NCBI GenBank assembly: GCA_025935735.1 | Contig: JAICUS010000006.1 | Span: 1-29,383, forward strand | From: Solirubrobacteraceae bacterium | GTDB lineage: Bacteria > Actinomycetota > Thermoleophilia > Solirubrobacterales > Solirubrobacteraceae | Direction of reading: 5' to 3' | DNA: 29,383 nt | Shown here: positions 7,613 to 14,648 of the stretch, in pieces | Position numbering within the stretch: position 1 is the stretch's first letter | Layout of the letters: each line of letters opens with the position of its first letter | Program-made: the position numbers and the translations under genes | The notes under the pieces: generated by a model | Database searches by the model: none | What the model saw: only the letters and a program-made list of their open reading frames with translations | Told to the model about the DNA's origin: nothing

Positions 7613-8427
7613 TTCATCGCCACCGCGCCGTCGGAGGACTCCGGCGCCGGCGCGGTCGGGGCGTAGTAGCGGCGCAGCCAGGCCGCGAGCCCGTCGAGGC
7701 CGGGCAGCAGCACGCGCTCGGTGATGTTCGCCTGGTCGAGCCGCTCGCGGATCTCGGCCTTCGCCTCGGCGGCGATCCGCCAGGCGTGGTGCAGGCCCGG
7801 GTTGTCCTGGAGCCAGTCGTCCATGCTCGCCGCGGGGTCGCAGGTCGCCGACAGGACGGCGGACTGGTTGACGATCCGGTCGTCCAGCGAGGGCGGCTCG
7901 AAGAACAGCACGAACGGCTCGCGGCCGGAGCCGAGCGCGTCGAAGTCGGCCAGCGTCGGCGCGTGCGCGGCCAGCAGCTCGGTGGTGAACACCGTCGCGC
8001 CCTCGTCGGCCAGCGCGTGGCGCAGGGCGTCGGGCAGCCGCTGATGCGCCGCCCGGCAGTCCACCGCCCAGACGACCCCGTCGTCGTCGGACGCGCTCGC
8101 GGTGGCGAAGTGCGCGGCCACGTAGGGGGAGAACGTCCAGTCCAGCAGCCGGGTGGGCAGCCCGTGGTGCTGGGCGAGCGAGAGCCAGTCCCACACGGCG
8201 GGCCCGGGCCGCTCGCGGTGGGCGTACTTGCGGAAGTTGCGGATGAGGTGGCGCTCGAGGCGCCCGGACTCCTCGCCCAGGCGGGCGAGGCTGGAGCGGT
8301 TGGAGTAGCTCGCCCGCGACAGCCCGCGGAACACGAGCGACGAGTGCGCCTGGCCGTCGCGCACCGTCCGCTCGCCGGCGTCGGCCATTGCGTCGTCGAG
8401 CTCGCGCCAGGAGCAGATCGTCTCCAT
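7609..8427 (-). CDS. FRG-domain protein
   Basis: 272 aa from the ATG at 8427, chosen because aggtgagg directly precedes it; a longer frame reaches 8475. The FRG domain (PF08867) is shown by VFRGLS at residues 32-37 and by the diagnostic QHHGLPTRLLDWT at 86-98 followed by PYVAAHFA. The FRG fold is a domain of unknown biochemical function found in stand-alone proteins, in prophage regions and in some toxin or defence contexts. The C-terminal half carries no motif I recognise. It lies 53 nt downstream of the nitrile hydratase accessory gene on the same strand. It could be read through from that operon, but no functional link is evident. It converges on the EAL-HDOD gene. Confidence 0.85.
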   Translation of the reverse strand: METICSWRELDDAMADAGERTVRDGQAHSSLVFRGLSRASYSNRSSLARLGEESGRLERHLIRNFRKYAHRERPGPAVWDWLSLAQHHGLPTRLLDWTFSPYVAAHFATASASDDDGVVWAVDCRAAHQRLPDALRHALADEGATVFTTELLAAHAPTLADFDALGSGREPFVLFFEPPSLDDRIVNQSAVLSATCDPAASMDDWLQDNPGLHHAWRIAAEAKAEIRERLDQANITERVLLPGLDGLAAWLRRYYAPTAPAPESSDGAVAMN

Positions 8428-8480
8428 CCTCACCTGTGCTTCCCGGCCGGAGCCTCCGGGGACGGCGGGCGTCATCCGCG

Positions 8481-8759
8481 TTACGTCGACTCGCCGAGCA
8501 GCGCTTCGAGGGCGTCGAGCCAGGCGGTGTAGTACGCCGTCGCCGCGCTCTCGCCCGGGCGCGGCTCGCGGGCGGCGATGGCGGCCACGAGGTGGCGCCG
8601 GAAGTCGGCCCAGGTCGCGCCCGTGCGCTCCATGACGACGACGCCCATCCCGAGCGCGCGGCCCTGCCAGGGCTCCTCGAAGACGAGCTCGCCGTTGTCG
8701 CGGGGCAGCGGCGCGGTCGCGCCCAGGGCGCCGTCGAGGGCGGCAAGCGGGGTGCTCAC
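8481..8759 (-). CDS. Nitrile hydratase accessory protein (activator)
   Basis: 92 aa from GTG 8759, which overlaps the alpha-subunit stop as GTGA. The sequence [30 protein letters not shown] followed by [13 protein letters not shown] is the pattern of the small nitrile hydratase accessory proteins (TIGR03889 type). These escort the alpha subunit and help load the cobalt centre and mature the oxidised cysteines. The family resembles the N-terminus of the beta subunit. Its place as third gene after beta and alpha matches known cobalt-type NHase operons. No CobW-like metallochaperone or cobalt permease is present in the window, so metal supply must come from elsewhere. Confidence 0.9.
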   Translation of the reverse strand: MSTPLAALDGALGATAPLPRDNGELVFEEPWQGRALGMGVVVMERTGATWADFRRHLVAAIAAREPRPGESAATAYYTAWLDALEALLGEST

Positions 8760-9358
8760 GCCTCCGGCAGCGCGGTGCCGATCATGCAGTCGCGCGTGAC
8801 GATGGAGGCCAGCTCGTCCTCGGTCCAGCCGTCGGTGCCCCGCGGGCGCTCGGGCAGCACGAGGTAGCGCACCTCGGCGCTCGAGTCCCAGACGCGGATC
8901 TCGGTGTCCTCCGGCAGCTCGAGCCCGAACTCGCGCAGCACGGCGCGCGGCTCCGCCACTACGCGGGCGCGGTAAGGCGGGCTCTTGTACCAGTTGGGCG
9001 GCAGCCCGAGCACCGGCCACGGGTAGCAGGAGCACAGGGTGCAGACGACCACGTTGTGGACGCTCTCCGAGTTGGCCACGACCCGCATGTTGTCGCCCTC
9101 GGCGCCGCCGAAGCCGAGCTCGGCGATGGCCTCGTCGGGCGTGCCGAGCAGCCGCTGGCGGTAGTCGTCGTCCGTCCACGCGCGCGCCACCACCTTGGCG
9201 CCGTTCTGCGGGCCGACGTCGTTCTCGTAGAGCTCGACCACGGCGTCGATCGCGTCCGTGGAGACGAGCCCGCGCTCCACCAGCAGCGCCTCGAGCGCCT
9301 GCGCGCGCAGCTCGACCTCGGAGGCGGGGCGGGGATGGTGGTGCCCGTGGCCGCTCAC
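8756..9358 (-). CDS. nthA: Nitrile hydratase subunit alpha, cobalt type
   Basis: 200 aa from GTG 9358 (GTGA overlap with the beta stop). The metal-binding claw reads [21 protein letters not shown] with Cys106, Cys109 and Cys111. Thr between the first two cysteines and Tyr after the third are the known markers of cobalt rather than iron nitrile hydratases, which have Ser in the first position. In the mature enzyme two of these cysteines are oxidised to sulfinic and sulfenic acid. The alpha/beta enzyme hydrates nitriles to amides in the cytoplasm. The N-terminal [10 protein letters not shown] is His-rich. No amidase or aldoxime dehydratase is adjacent, so the rest of the nitrile pathway is not in this window. 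Confidence 0.96.
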   Translation of the reverse strand: MSGHGHHHPRPASEVELRAQALEALLVERGLVSTDAIDAVVELYENDVGPQNGAKVVARAWTDDDYRQRLLGTPDEAIAELGFGGAEGDNMRVVANSESVHNVVVCTLCSCYPWPVLGLPPNWYKSPPYRARVVAEPRAVLREFGLELPEDTEIRVWDSSAEVRYLVLPERPRGTDGWTEDELASIVTRDCMIGTALPEA

Positions 9359-10023
9359 GCCGGCTCCAGGTAGCTGTCCCACAGGTCGAGCAGCACCGTC
9401 CACGGCGGCTCGTCGCTCTCGCCCCACAGGTCGGTCGAGCGGAACGCGACCGAGTACACCGGCTCGCGCTCGACCCGCTCGCCGTAGACCGCCTTGTCCG
9501 GCAGCCGGTCGGCGCCGTCGACACGCTCGACGGTGCCGGTCGCGCCGCGGACGTAGCGCGGGCAGCGGGTGTGGCCGGGCGGGCGCATCCGCTTCACGCG
9601 CACGCGGGTGCCGGGCGCGAAGCGCGGCTTCGCCTCGGGCGCGGGCATCGGGTGCTCGCTGCGCAGGGCGGCGACGGCGCGCTCGGCCATCTCGGGGTCG
9701 CGGCTCTCCGGGACGGGCTCGCCGCCCCGCAGGCGCTCGACGCGCTCGTCGACGTCCCTGGGCGCGATCGTCCCCTTGCGCAGCAGCCGCTGCTCGGCGC
9801 TCCACAGCCAGCGCTCGTAGTAGGAGGCGGCCAGGTAGTGCGCGGGCTCCATCTCCTCGCGGGTCGGCCGCCCGTTCGCCCCGGCCCCGAGCCCCTCGAT
9901 CCCGATCAGCGTGTGCAGCGCGAACACCCGCGGCTCCCAGCGCTCGTGATAGGGCACGTCGCCGCCGGGCTCGACCACCGGCCCGAACCCGTGCATCCCG
10001 CCCATGTCGTGCGCGCCGTCCAC
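9355..10023 (-). CDS. nthB: Nitrile hydratase subunit beta
   Basis: 222 aa, first gene of the nitrile hydratase unit. The N-terminus [16 protein letters not shown] is the classical beta-subunit start. The C-terminal domain is the SH3-like barrel with [33 protein letters not shown] and ends in a [15 protein letters not shown] tail. The beta subunit forms the active-site cleft wall and supplies the arginines that contact the oxidised cysteines of alpha. The order beta-alpha-accessory is that of cobalt-type operons; iron-type operons generally run alpha-beta. Start GTG 10023 lies only 37 nt from the start of a divergent gene, so the message is probably leaderless or nearly so. Confidence 0.95.
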   Translation of the reverse strand: MDGAHDMGGMHGFGPVVEPGGDVPYHERWEPRVFALHTLIGIEGLGAGANGRPTREEMEPAHYLAASYYERWLWSAEQRLLRKGTIAPRDVDERVERLRGGEPVPESRDPEMAERAVAALRSEHPMPAPEAKPRFAPGTRVRVKRMRPPGHTRCPRYVRGATGTVERVDGADRLPDKAVYGERVEREPVYSVAFRSTDLWGESDEPPWTVLLDLWDSYLEPA

Positions 10024-10060
10024 TGCGCCGGACTGTACAGAGGCGGTCTACGGTGCCGGC
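10024..10060. promoter_or_regulatory. 37-bp divergent promoter with CTGTACAG palindrome
   Basis: The whole control region between nthB (-) and the DUF3626 gene (+) is 37 bp. At its centre is the perfect palindrome CTGTACAG (10033-10040). TACAGT on the minus strand (10037-10032) could be the nthB -10 element, placing initiation near the GTG. On the plus strand TACAGA (10036-10041) could serve the other gene. If so, the two -10 elements overlap and the promoters would compete. Confidence 0.4.
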
Positions 10061-11194
10061 ATGGGCCCCAGCGTGGCGAACCGGGCGGCGCTCGCCGCGG
10101 TGCGGGCGCGGGCCGAGCGGGAGCGGCCGCGGCATCTGGCGAGGATCGCGCGGGTGCTCGGGACGGCGGGCGTCGCCGCCGACGTGGAGGCGCTGCTCGG
10201 GGTCGGTGCGCAGGCCTCGCTGACCGTCAACTTCCACCCGGACCGGCTGCTCGCCGACGGCCGCTCGGTCGCGCGGGCGCTCGCGGAGGAGGGCGTCTAT
10301 CGCAGCCAGTTCGAGACGGGGATCTCCAACGGCGGGCTGACCGCCCACCCCGGCGGCGACCGGGACGTGTGGGAGCGCGCGCTGTTCGCCGGCGCCTACC
10401 AGGCGGCCGGGGTGGCGACCGGCGAGCGCCCGAAGTACGGCGGCCTGAACCTGATGAACCACCGCAACGGCGCCTGCCCGCGGTTCGGGTCCTGCCACCT
10501 GCGCCTGCGATCCGCCGCCGGCGAGCGGGCCACGCTGGTCTTCGGCGACAGCGCCGAGGGGCCCACGGAGATCGGGCTCGTCGACGCGTTCGCCCCGGTG
10601 CTGGCGCCGCTGCTGGAGCGCATCGCGGACGGCGCCGGCGCCCTCGGGCGGCCCGGGGTGGACGTCCGCGCGTTCGTGACCGGTCTGCTGAACGACGACG
10701 CCGCCGCCCGCAGAGGCGTCTTCGCGGCGCGGATGACCGACCGGCTCAACGAGTACATCGAGGCGCAGGTCCACGGCGTCCTCGACCTGACCCGCGACGT
10801 CGAGGCGGTGGTCATCGACCCCTCGTTCGCCGGCACGCCCGCCGGCGAGCGGCTGGTCGCGGCGGCCGCGCGCCATGGGTTCGCGGCGGAGTGGCACGAC
10901 GGCCTCACGCTGGCGCTGTCCGACGTCCCCCGGGACACCCCGAAGGTGACTCGTGAGCTCATGCGCTGGCAGGTGCTGTGCGGCGGCGGCCGCGCCTACC
11001 GGCTCGCCGAGCGCGTGACCGGCGGGGCGGCGTCGCTCGACGCGGCGACGATCGGCCAGGCGGCCGTCAACGTCGTCCGCGAGCCGGCGAGCTGGCGCGG
11101 CTGGGGCCCACCGGCCGAGGTCCTCGTGCACCTGAAGGACCTCTGGCTCATGCTCGTCGCGCTCGGCAGGCCAGGCGAACGGCAGGCTGGGTAG
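10061..11194 (+). CDS. DUF3626 family protein
   Basis: 377 aa from the ATG at 10061; a longer frame to 10004 would intrude on nthB and was rejected. The conserved blocks of DUF3626 (PF12294) are all present: NFHPDR (57-62), [16 protein letters not shown] (80-95), a W-E-x7-GAY block (104-113), RPKYGGLNL (123-131) and [10 protein letters not shown] (140-149). No signal peptide or membrane segment is visible. The biochemical function of the family is not established. The invariant His, Arg, Glu and Ser/Asn residues clustered in the first 150 residues look like an enzyme active site. It is divergent from nitrile hydratase with a shared 37-bp promoter; whether the two are functionally linked is unknown. 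Confidence 0.8.
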   Translation: MGPSVANRAALAAVRARAERERPRHLARIARVLGTAGVAADVEALLGVGAQASLTVNFHPDRLLADGRSVARALAEEGVYRSQFETGISNGGLTAHPGGDRDVWERALFAGAYQAAGVATGERPKYGGLNLMNHRNGACPRFGSCHLRLRSAAGERATLVFGDSAEGPTEIGLVDAFAPVLAPLLERIADGAGALGRPGVDVRAFVTGLLNDDAAARRGVFAARMTDRLNEYIEAQVHGVLDLTRDVEAVVIDPSFAGTPAGERLVAAAARHGFAAEWHDGLTLALSDVPRDTPKVTRELMRWQVLCGGGRAYRLAERVTGGAASLDAATIGQAAVNVVREPASWRGWGPPAEVLVHLKDLWLMLVALGRPGERQAG

Positions 11195-11221
11195 CGGGGA
11201 GGTCGGGGAAGGCGCCGCGAT

Positions 11222-11242
11222 CCCCCGGCCTCCTGCCGGGGG
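11222..11242 (+). terminator. Hairpin after DUF3626 gene, terminator-like
   Basis: CCCCCGGC (11222-11229) and GCCGGGGG (11235-11242) form an 8-bp GC-only stem with a 5-nt loop, 28 nt past the DUF3626 stop. There is no T-tract, as is common for high-GC actinobacterial terminators. Confidence 0.5.
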
Positions 11243-11243
11243 C

Positions 11244-11354
11244 GTGTCGTGTTTGTCGGCCCCAGCCCGACGAACGTGACACGCGCGGCGGAACCGCGCG
11301 GAGCCCGAGGCCAGCGTGTCGGGTTTGCCGGGCTGAGCCCGACGAAGGTGACAC
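11244..11354. repeat. Two copies of a 39-bp palindromic repeat
   Basis: Copy 1 (11244-11282) and copy 2 (11316-11354) each start GTGTCG, have a CAGCCCGACGAA or GAGCCCGACGAA core on the right arm and end GTGACAC. In each copy the two ends are inverted repeats with 15-16 nt arms (GTGTC...GTTTGTCGG against CCGACGAA...GACAC) and a short loop, so each would form a long hairpin. The 33-bp spacer itself holds a CGCGCGG...CCGCGCG hairpin. The copies differ at several bases while keeping the dyad. They lie between a plus-strand and a minus-strand gene that converge. They resemble dispersed REP-type elements. Confidence 0.75.
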
Positions 11355-11443
11355 GCGCCGCGGACGCCGTCCCAGCACGCCGCCCGGGGGCGGCCGCTCC
11401 CGTACCCGGCAAGCAGTTCGCCGATCCCGCCGGGGCGCCGCGA

Positions 11444-12130
11444 TCAGGGCGCCACAGAGGCGTCCAGCCGCCCCGCGATCTGGGCGCGGATCGCGACCGG
11501 ATCGACGCCCAGCGCGCGCAACGTACGCGACGCGCCGCCGGCCGGATCCTCCAGCGTGCCCAGGAGCAGGTGCTCGACCTCGATCCGGCGGCGCCCCCGA
11601 GCCCGGGCCTCGCGGGCCGGTGCGGCCAACAACGAACGCAGGTCGCCGCCCGCGTCCGGCTCGCGGTGGAACAGCCGGCGCCGTGGGGTGGCGGCCTCGA
11701 CCTGGGTCCGCGCGCGGTCCAGGCCCGCGCCGGCGCCCTCCAGCAGCGCGGCGGCCGGCAGGTCGGACGCCCGCAGCACGGCGAGCAGCACGTGCTCGCC
11801 GCCCAGCTCGTCGGCGCCCAGCGCCGTCGCCTCCTCGCGGGCGTAGCGCATGATCCGGCGCACGTCGGGGGCGGTCAGGAGCGGCGGCTGGGTGCTCGCC
11901 AGGTCGCGGAAGCGGCGGTGGACGGCCTGGCGGGTCAGGCCGAGGTCGCGGGCGATGGCGGCGAACGTCGCGCCCTCGGCCAGGGCGTGGGCGACCTGGC
12001 GGCGCTCGAACGCCTCGAGCTCGCCCCGCAGCTCCGACAGCTTGCGCAGGGCGGCTCCGGGCGTGGGTGCGCCCGCCGCCTCGGCAGCCAACCGGGAGAG
12101 CCGCTCACCTGGCGCCACCGTTCGCTCCAC
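11444..12130 (-). CDS. HTH protein with two Clp N-terminal repeats
   Basis: 228 aa. Residues about 41-77 form a helix-turn-helix (EGATFAAIARDLGLTRQAVHRRFRDLA) typical of DNA-binding sigma-4-like/Fis-like domains. Residues about 88-145 and 163-224 each carry a ClpN-type repeat with the GEHVLLAVL and VEHLLLGTL hallmark helices. ClpN repeats are the adaptor- and substrate-docking domain of ClpA/ClpC chaperones. Here there is no ATPase domain, so this is probably a regulator whose stability or activity is tied to Clp. GTG 12130 follows an in-frame TAG closely and lacks a ribosome site. It is 29 nt downstream of the last gas-vesicle-unit gene on the same strand and may be cotranscribed. Confidence 0.8.
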   Translation of the reverse strand: MERTVAPGERLSRLAAEAAGAPTPGAALRKLSELRGELEAFERRQVAHALAEGATFAAIARDLGLTRQAVHRRFRDLASTQPPLLTAPDVRRIMRYAREEATALGADELGGEHVLLAVLRASDLPAAALLEGAGAGLDRARTQVEAATPRRRLFHREPDAGGDLRSLLAAPAREARARGRRRIEVEHLLLGTLEDPAGGASRTLRALGVDPVAIRAQIAGRLDASVAP

Positions 12131-12159
12131 GCACCACTAACGCGCGGGAAAGCTGATCG

Positions 12160-12396
12160 TCAGGTGTTGTCAACCGGAATTGACGCGGCGACCCGGCTGA
12201 TCCGCCGCAGCATCGGGATGCTGGGGAAGTTGTCCTGGGCCGCCTTCTGCACCAGCAGCTCGACGTAGTCCCCCAGCTGTTCGCGGGGGAGCGCCTGCTC
12301 GATGATCGACAGGTGGGTGGAGCTCGGGTAGGGGTCCGCGCGCACCTTGTCCATCAACATCTGCACCAGCCGTCCCTGCGCCTCTTCACGGTTCAT
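12160..12396 (-). CDS. Small conserved-looking protein, last gene of the gas-vesicle unit
   Basis: 78 aa from the ATG at 12396, with the strongest ribosome site of the window (aaggaggaacgg) starting inside the gvpK stop codon (TAA GGAGG). I do not recognise a named family. The sequence holds two similar halves: DPYPSSTHLSIIEQ (residues about 21-34) and DNFPSIPMLRRISR (about 55-68), both D-x-aromatic-P-S followed by an amphipathic helix. This suggests an internally duplicated helical hairpin. It is soluble with no signal peptide. The strong translation signal and tight coupling to gvpK imply a product needed in quantity with the gas-vesicle proteins, though similar small proteins may also occur elsewhere in such genomes. 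Confidence 0.8.
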   Translation of the reverse strand: MNREEAQGRLVQMLMDKVRADPYPSSTHLSIIEQALPREQLGDYVELLVQKAAQDNFPSIPMLRRISRVAASIPVDNT

Positions 12397-12406
12397 CCGT
12401 TCCTCC

Positions 12407-12760
12407 TTAGAGCAGCCGTCCCAGCGGCCCGAGATCGAGGTTGAGGTCCTCGTCGTCGAGCCCGAACACGTCCTTCAGCTCGTCCATCCGCGCCTCCAGG
12501 GCCATCAGCGTCTGCCCCAGGCGCTCGACCTTCTCGTCGTCCAGCCCGCCGGCCTCCACGCGCCGCAGCGCCTGGCGCTCCATCAGCTGGCGCAGCAGCT
12601 CGACCACCGTCAGCACGAGCGTGGCCAGCCCGCGCTCGACCGACTCCGGGTCGGCGTGCACGCGCCCGCTCAGGGCGTCGTCGAGCCGGCGGACGTCGCG
12701 GGCGAACGGGTCGAGGTCCGCCGGCGCCGCCAGCACCTTGTCGGCCGGCGAGTCGCTCAT
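12407..12760 (-). CDS. gvpK: Gas vesicle protein GvpK
   Basis: 117 aa from ATG 12760, which overlaps the stop of the preceding gvpF/L gene as ATGA; a longer frame to 12796 was rejected for that reason. The core (residues about 30-100) is the GvpK pattern: VERGLATLVLTVVELLRQLMERQALRRVEAGGL followed by DEKVERLGQTLMALEARMDELKDVFGL. It ends in the DLNLDLGPLGRLL tail seen in actinobacterial homologues. GvpK is an essential accessory protein of gas-vesicle assembly in several organisms; its exact role is unresolved. It is the last recognisable gvp gene of the unit. Confidence 0.94.
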   Translation of the reverse strand: MSDSPADKVLAAPADLDPFARDVRRLDDALSGRVHADPESVERGLATLVLTVVELLRQLMERQALRRVEAGGLDDEKVERLGQTLMALEARMDELKDVFGLDDEDLNLDLGPLGRLL

Positions 12761-13401
12761 GCCGCGAACGAGTACGGGGGCCACGGCCCGGTGCACAGAA
12801 TCGCCGCCTCGGGATGGGCGGTCTGCAGCCGCTCGACCGCGGCGCGGAAGCGGTCGACCGACGGGCGCTCGACCAGGTAGGCGCCGCGCAGGAACTCGTC
12901 CCCGCGGCCGGAGAGCACGCGCGCGTCGGCGGCGAGCGCGGCCAGCGGCGCGTGCAGCGCCGCCGCCTGTCCTGCGGCGCGGCGGCTGCCGTCCAGCTTG
13001 GCCAGCACGTAGTCACGCCCGGAAGGACCTGCGGGCACGGGCGAGGCCGTGGGGCCGGAGGCCAGCGCGCGCACGCCCAGCTCCACCCGCCCGCGCACCC
13101 GGGCCAGCGCGGCGACGTACTCCTCGCGCCCGGACGCCAGCACCTGCCGCAACGCGTCCTCGTCCGCCACCTGGCTGCCGAAGCGCAGCGGCAGCACGGC
13201 GCGGTCGGCCATCAGCCGCTCGACCACCTGCTCGTGCGCCCACAGCGCGTCGGGCTCCGGCTCGCCGGCGGCGCCGGCGTGGCGGGAGAACACCGCCTGC
13301 AGCGGACCCGAGCGCAGTCCCTCCAAGGGCGCGTCGGCGAGGCCGCGCCCGGGCGGCGGCGACAACGAGGGCCGGTCGCAGATCGCGTAGACCCAGATCA
13401 C
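12757..13401 (-). CDS. Gas vesicle GvpF/GvpL family protein (third copy)
   Basis: 214 aa from GTG 13401 (GTGA overlap with the upstream gvpS-like gene). The N-terminus VIWVYAICD starts the first ferredoxin-like domain. VLPLRFGSQVADEDALRQVL is the conserved GvpF/L segment after it, and GTGPWPPYSF-type residues (CTGPWPPYSFAA) close the protein. GvpF/L proteins (PF06386) bind GvpA and are thought to act as chaperone-like assembly factors at the gas-vesicle surface. This copy is the shortest of three in the unit and lies between the gvpS-like gene and gvpK. Streptomyces clusters usually have F and L only, so this is an additional paralogue. Confidence 0.92.
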   Translation of the reverse strand: MIWVYAICDRPSLSPPPGRGLADAPLEGLRSGPLQAVFSRHAGAAGEPEPDALWAHEQVVERLMADRAVLPLRFGSQVADEDALRQVLASGREEYVAALARVRGRVELGVRALASGPTASPVPAGPSGRDYVLAKLDGSRRAAGQAAALHAPLAALAADARVLSGRGDEFLRGAYLVERPSVDRFRAAVERLQTAHPEAAILCTGPWPPYSFAA

Positions 13402-13589
13402 CGCGCCTCCTCCAGCGTGGACACCGAGGTGATCAGCGCGCGCAGCGACACGTAGACGAGGTCGACGTCGGCGATCGACAGCGTGATGTCGCCGCCGATG
13501 ACCACCCCGCCGGCCAGCAGGCGGTCGACGAGGTCGACGAGCGCCACCTCGCGGCCGCCGGCGATGTTCGCGGTTGCCGTCGCGCTCAT
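13398..13589 (-). CDS. gvpS: GvpA-like small structural protein (GvpS/J type)
   Basis: 63 aa from ATG 13589, overlapping the previous stop (ATGA). It contains the GvpA-family core: VALVDLVDRLLAGGVVIGGDITLSIADVDLVYVSLRALITSVSTL, which is helix, beta hairpin, helix. GvpA is the ribbed wall subunit, and small homologues (GvpJ, GvpM, GvpS) are minor components proposed to form or cap the nucleating bicone. Compared with the gvpA here it lacks the C-terminal tail completely. Position after gvpL and before gvpK corresponds to gvpS of Streptomyces clusters, hence the symbol; the assignment among J/M/S types rests on position rather than on a diagnostic residue. Confidence 0.85.
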   Translation of the reverse strand: MSATATANIAGGREVALVDLVDRLLAGGVVIGGDITLSIADVDLVYVSLRALITSVSTLEEAR

Positions 13590-14320
13590 GTGACGAAGTG
13601 GTAGGCGGGCCAGGGTCCGGTGAGCTCGAGCGCGAAGCCGTCGCCGCCCAGCGTGTCGACCAGGCCGGCGAAGTCGCGCGCCCGCTCGCGCTCGACCAGG
13701 TAGGACGCGTTGAGCACCATCTCGGCGTCGCGCCCGCTCAGCCGGCGGTCCTGCGGCGGCGCGAGCACGGCCGCGCAGGCGCGCTCGGCCAGCCGGGCGT
13801 GGACGCCGGCCACCGCGGCCGCCAGCGCGTCGCCGTCCTGGGCCACCTGGCGGCGCTCGGCGCTCCGGCGCCGCAGGTACTCGGTGCCGGAGGCCGGTTG
13901 GGCCGCCGGGACGGACGCCGCCGCGGGCGCGGCGAACGCCTTCACGCCCCACTCGGCCTTGCCGCGCAGCCGGGCCAGCGCGCGCTGCAGCCGCTCGCCC
14001 TCGGTCGCCAGCATGTGGCGCACAGTGTCGGGCGCGCGGTAGATCGTGCACATCCGGAACGGCACGAGGTCCCCGGCGCGCAGCACGTCTTCCAGCACCG
14101 CCTCGTGGCCGCGGGCGAGCGCCTCCAGCTCGTCGAGGTCCTCGAGGCGCTCCTGCAGCGCCGCGCCCGTGAAGCGCTCGGCCGGCACGGGCGTGACCAG
14201 GGCCGCCAGCCCGTCGTGCGCGATCCGCTCCACCGGCCGCCCCGCGACCCCGGGGACATCGGGGACGGCCGTCGCCGCCGCGGGCACCACGCCGTAGGCC
14301 CACAGCAGCGTGTCAGCCAT
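13586..14320 (-). CDS. gvpL: Gas vesicle GvpF/GvpL family protein (second copy, GvpL position)
   Basis: 244 aa from ATG 14320, overlapping the gvpJ stop by 8 nt. The N-terminus TLLWAYGVVPA and the VLRAGDLVPFRMCTIYRAPDTVRHML segment match GvpF/L, where LPLRFGT-like sequences are usual; here it is VPFRMCTI. AEWGVKAFA and the C-terminal LTGPWPAYHFVT are also family marks. An Ala/Pro-rich linker (residues about 130-150) joins the two subdomains. Position after gvpJ and before the gvpS-like gene matches gvpL of Streptomyces. It is expected to bind GvpA during assembly. Confidence 0.93.
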   Translation of the reverse strand: MADTLLWAYGVVPAAATAVPDVPGVAGRPVERIAHDGLAALVTPVPAERFTGAALQERLEDLDELEALARGHEAVLEDVLRAGDLVPFRMCTIYRAPDTVRHMLATEGERLQRALARLRGKAEWGVKAFAAPAAASVPAAQPASGTEYLRRRSAERRQVAQDGDALAAAVAGVHARLAERACAAVLAPPQDRRLSGRDAEMVLNASYLVERERARDFAGLVDTLGGDGFALELTGPWPAYHFVT

Positions 14321-14645
14321 CGCCGCCTTCCTCGAGCTGGGCCAGCCGCTGCTCCATGCCCTCCAGCCGCTCGCGCAGCCGGCCGTTCTCCTGGTCGAGC
14401 TCCTGCGCCCGGCGGCTGAGCGCGGGGTCGCCCTCCCACCAGTCGATGCCGATCTCCCGCGCCTTGTCGACCGAGGCGACGACGAGCCGCAGCTTGATCG
14501 TCAGCAGCTCGATGTCCAGCAGGTTGATCTGGATGTCGCCGGCGATGACGATGCCCTTGTCGAGCACGCGCTCGAGCACGTCGGCGAGCGAGTCGGTCTG
14601 CGGATGGGTCTGCAGCGCCCGGTAGGACTGGTGGTCGACCGACAC
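14313..14645 (-). CDS. gvpJ: Gas vesicle protein GvpJ
   Basis: 110 aa from GTG 14645. Residues about 19-65 are the GvpA-type core (SLADVLERVLDKGIVIAGDIQINLLDIELLTIKLRLVVASVDKAREIGIDWW). Residues about 75-105 form a charged heptad region (LSRRAQELDQENGRLRERLEGMEQRLAQLEE), very probably a coiled coil. GvpJ is a minor structural homologue of GvpA required for nucleation or shape. The coiled-coil extension could bring in partner Gvp proteins. It begins 3 nt after the gvpO stop and overlaps gvpL. Confidence 0.93.
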   Translation of the reverse strand: MSVDHQSYRALQTHPQTDSLADVLERVLDKGIVIAGDIQINLLDIELLTIKLRLVVASVDKAREIGIDWWEGDPALSRRAQELDQENGRLRERLEGMEQRLAQLEEGGDG

Positions 14646-14648
14646 GGC

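Noticed and set aside
9359..11131. Long minus-strand frame extending the nitrile hydratase alpha subunit upstream
   Set aside because: Shadow of nthB and of the DUF3626 gene; GTG 9358 with GTGA overlap is the sensible start.
10061..11194. DUF3626 as an ADP-ribosyltransferase-like toxin
   Set aside because: The conserved His/Arg/Glu/Ser residues invite the idea, but no R-S-E or H-Y-E signature can be shown by eye and no antitoxin gene is adjacent.
11244..11354. Possible CRISPR array from two similar 39-bp units
   Set aside because: Only two units, each a full-length palindrome, one spacer of 33 bp that is itself a hairpin, and no cas genes.
12761..12796. Upstream extension of GvpK by 12 residues
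   Set aside because: Would lie within the preceding gvpF/L gene; the ATGA overlap at 12757-12760 fits the style of the unit.
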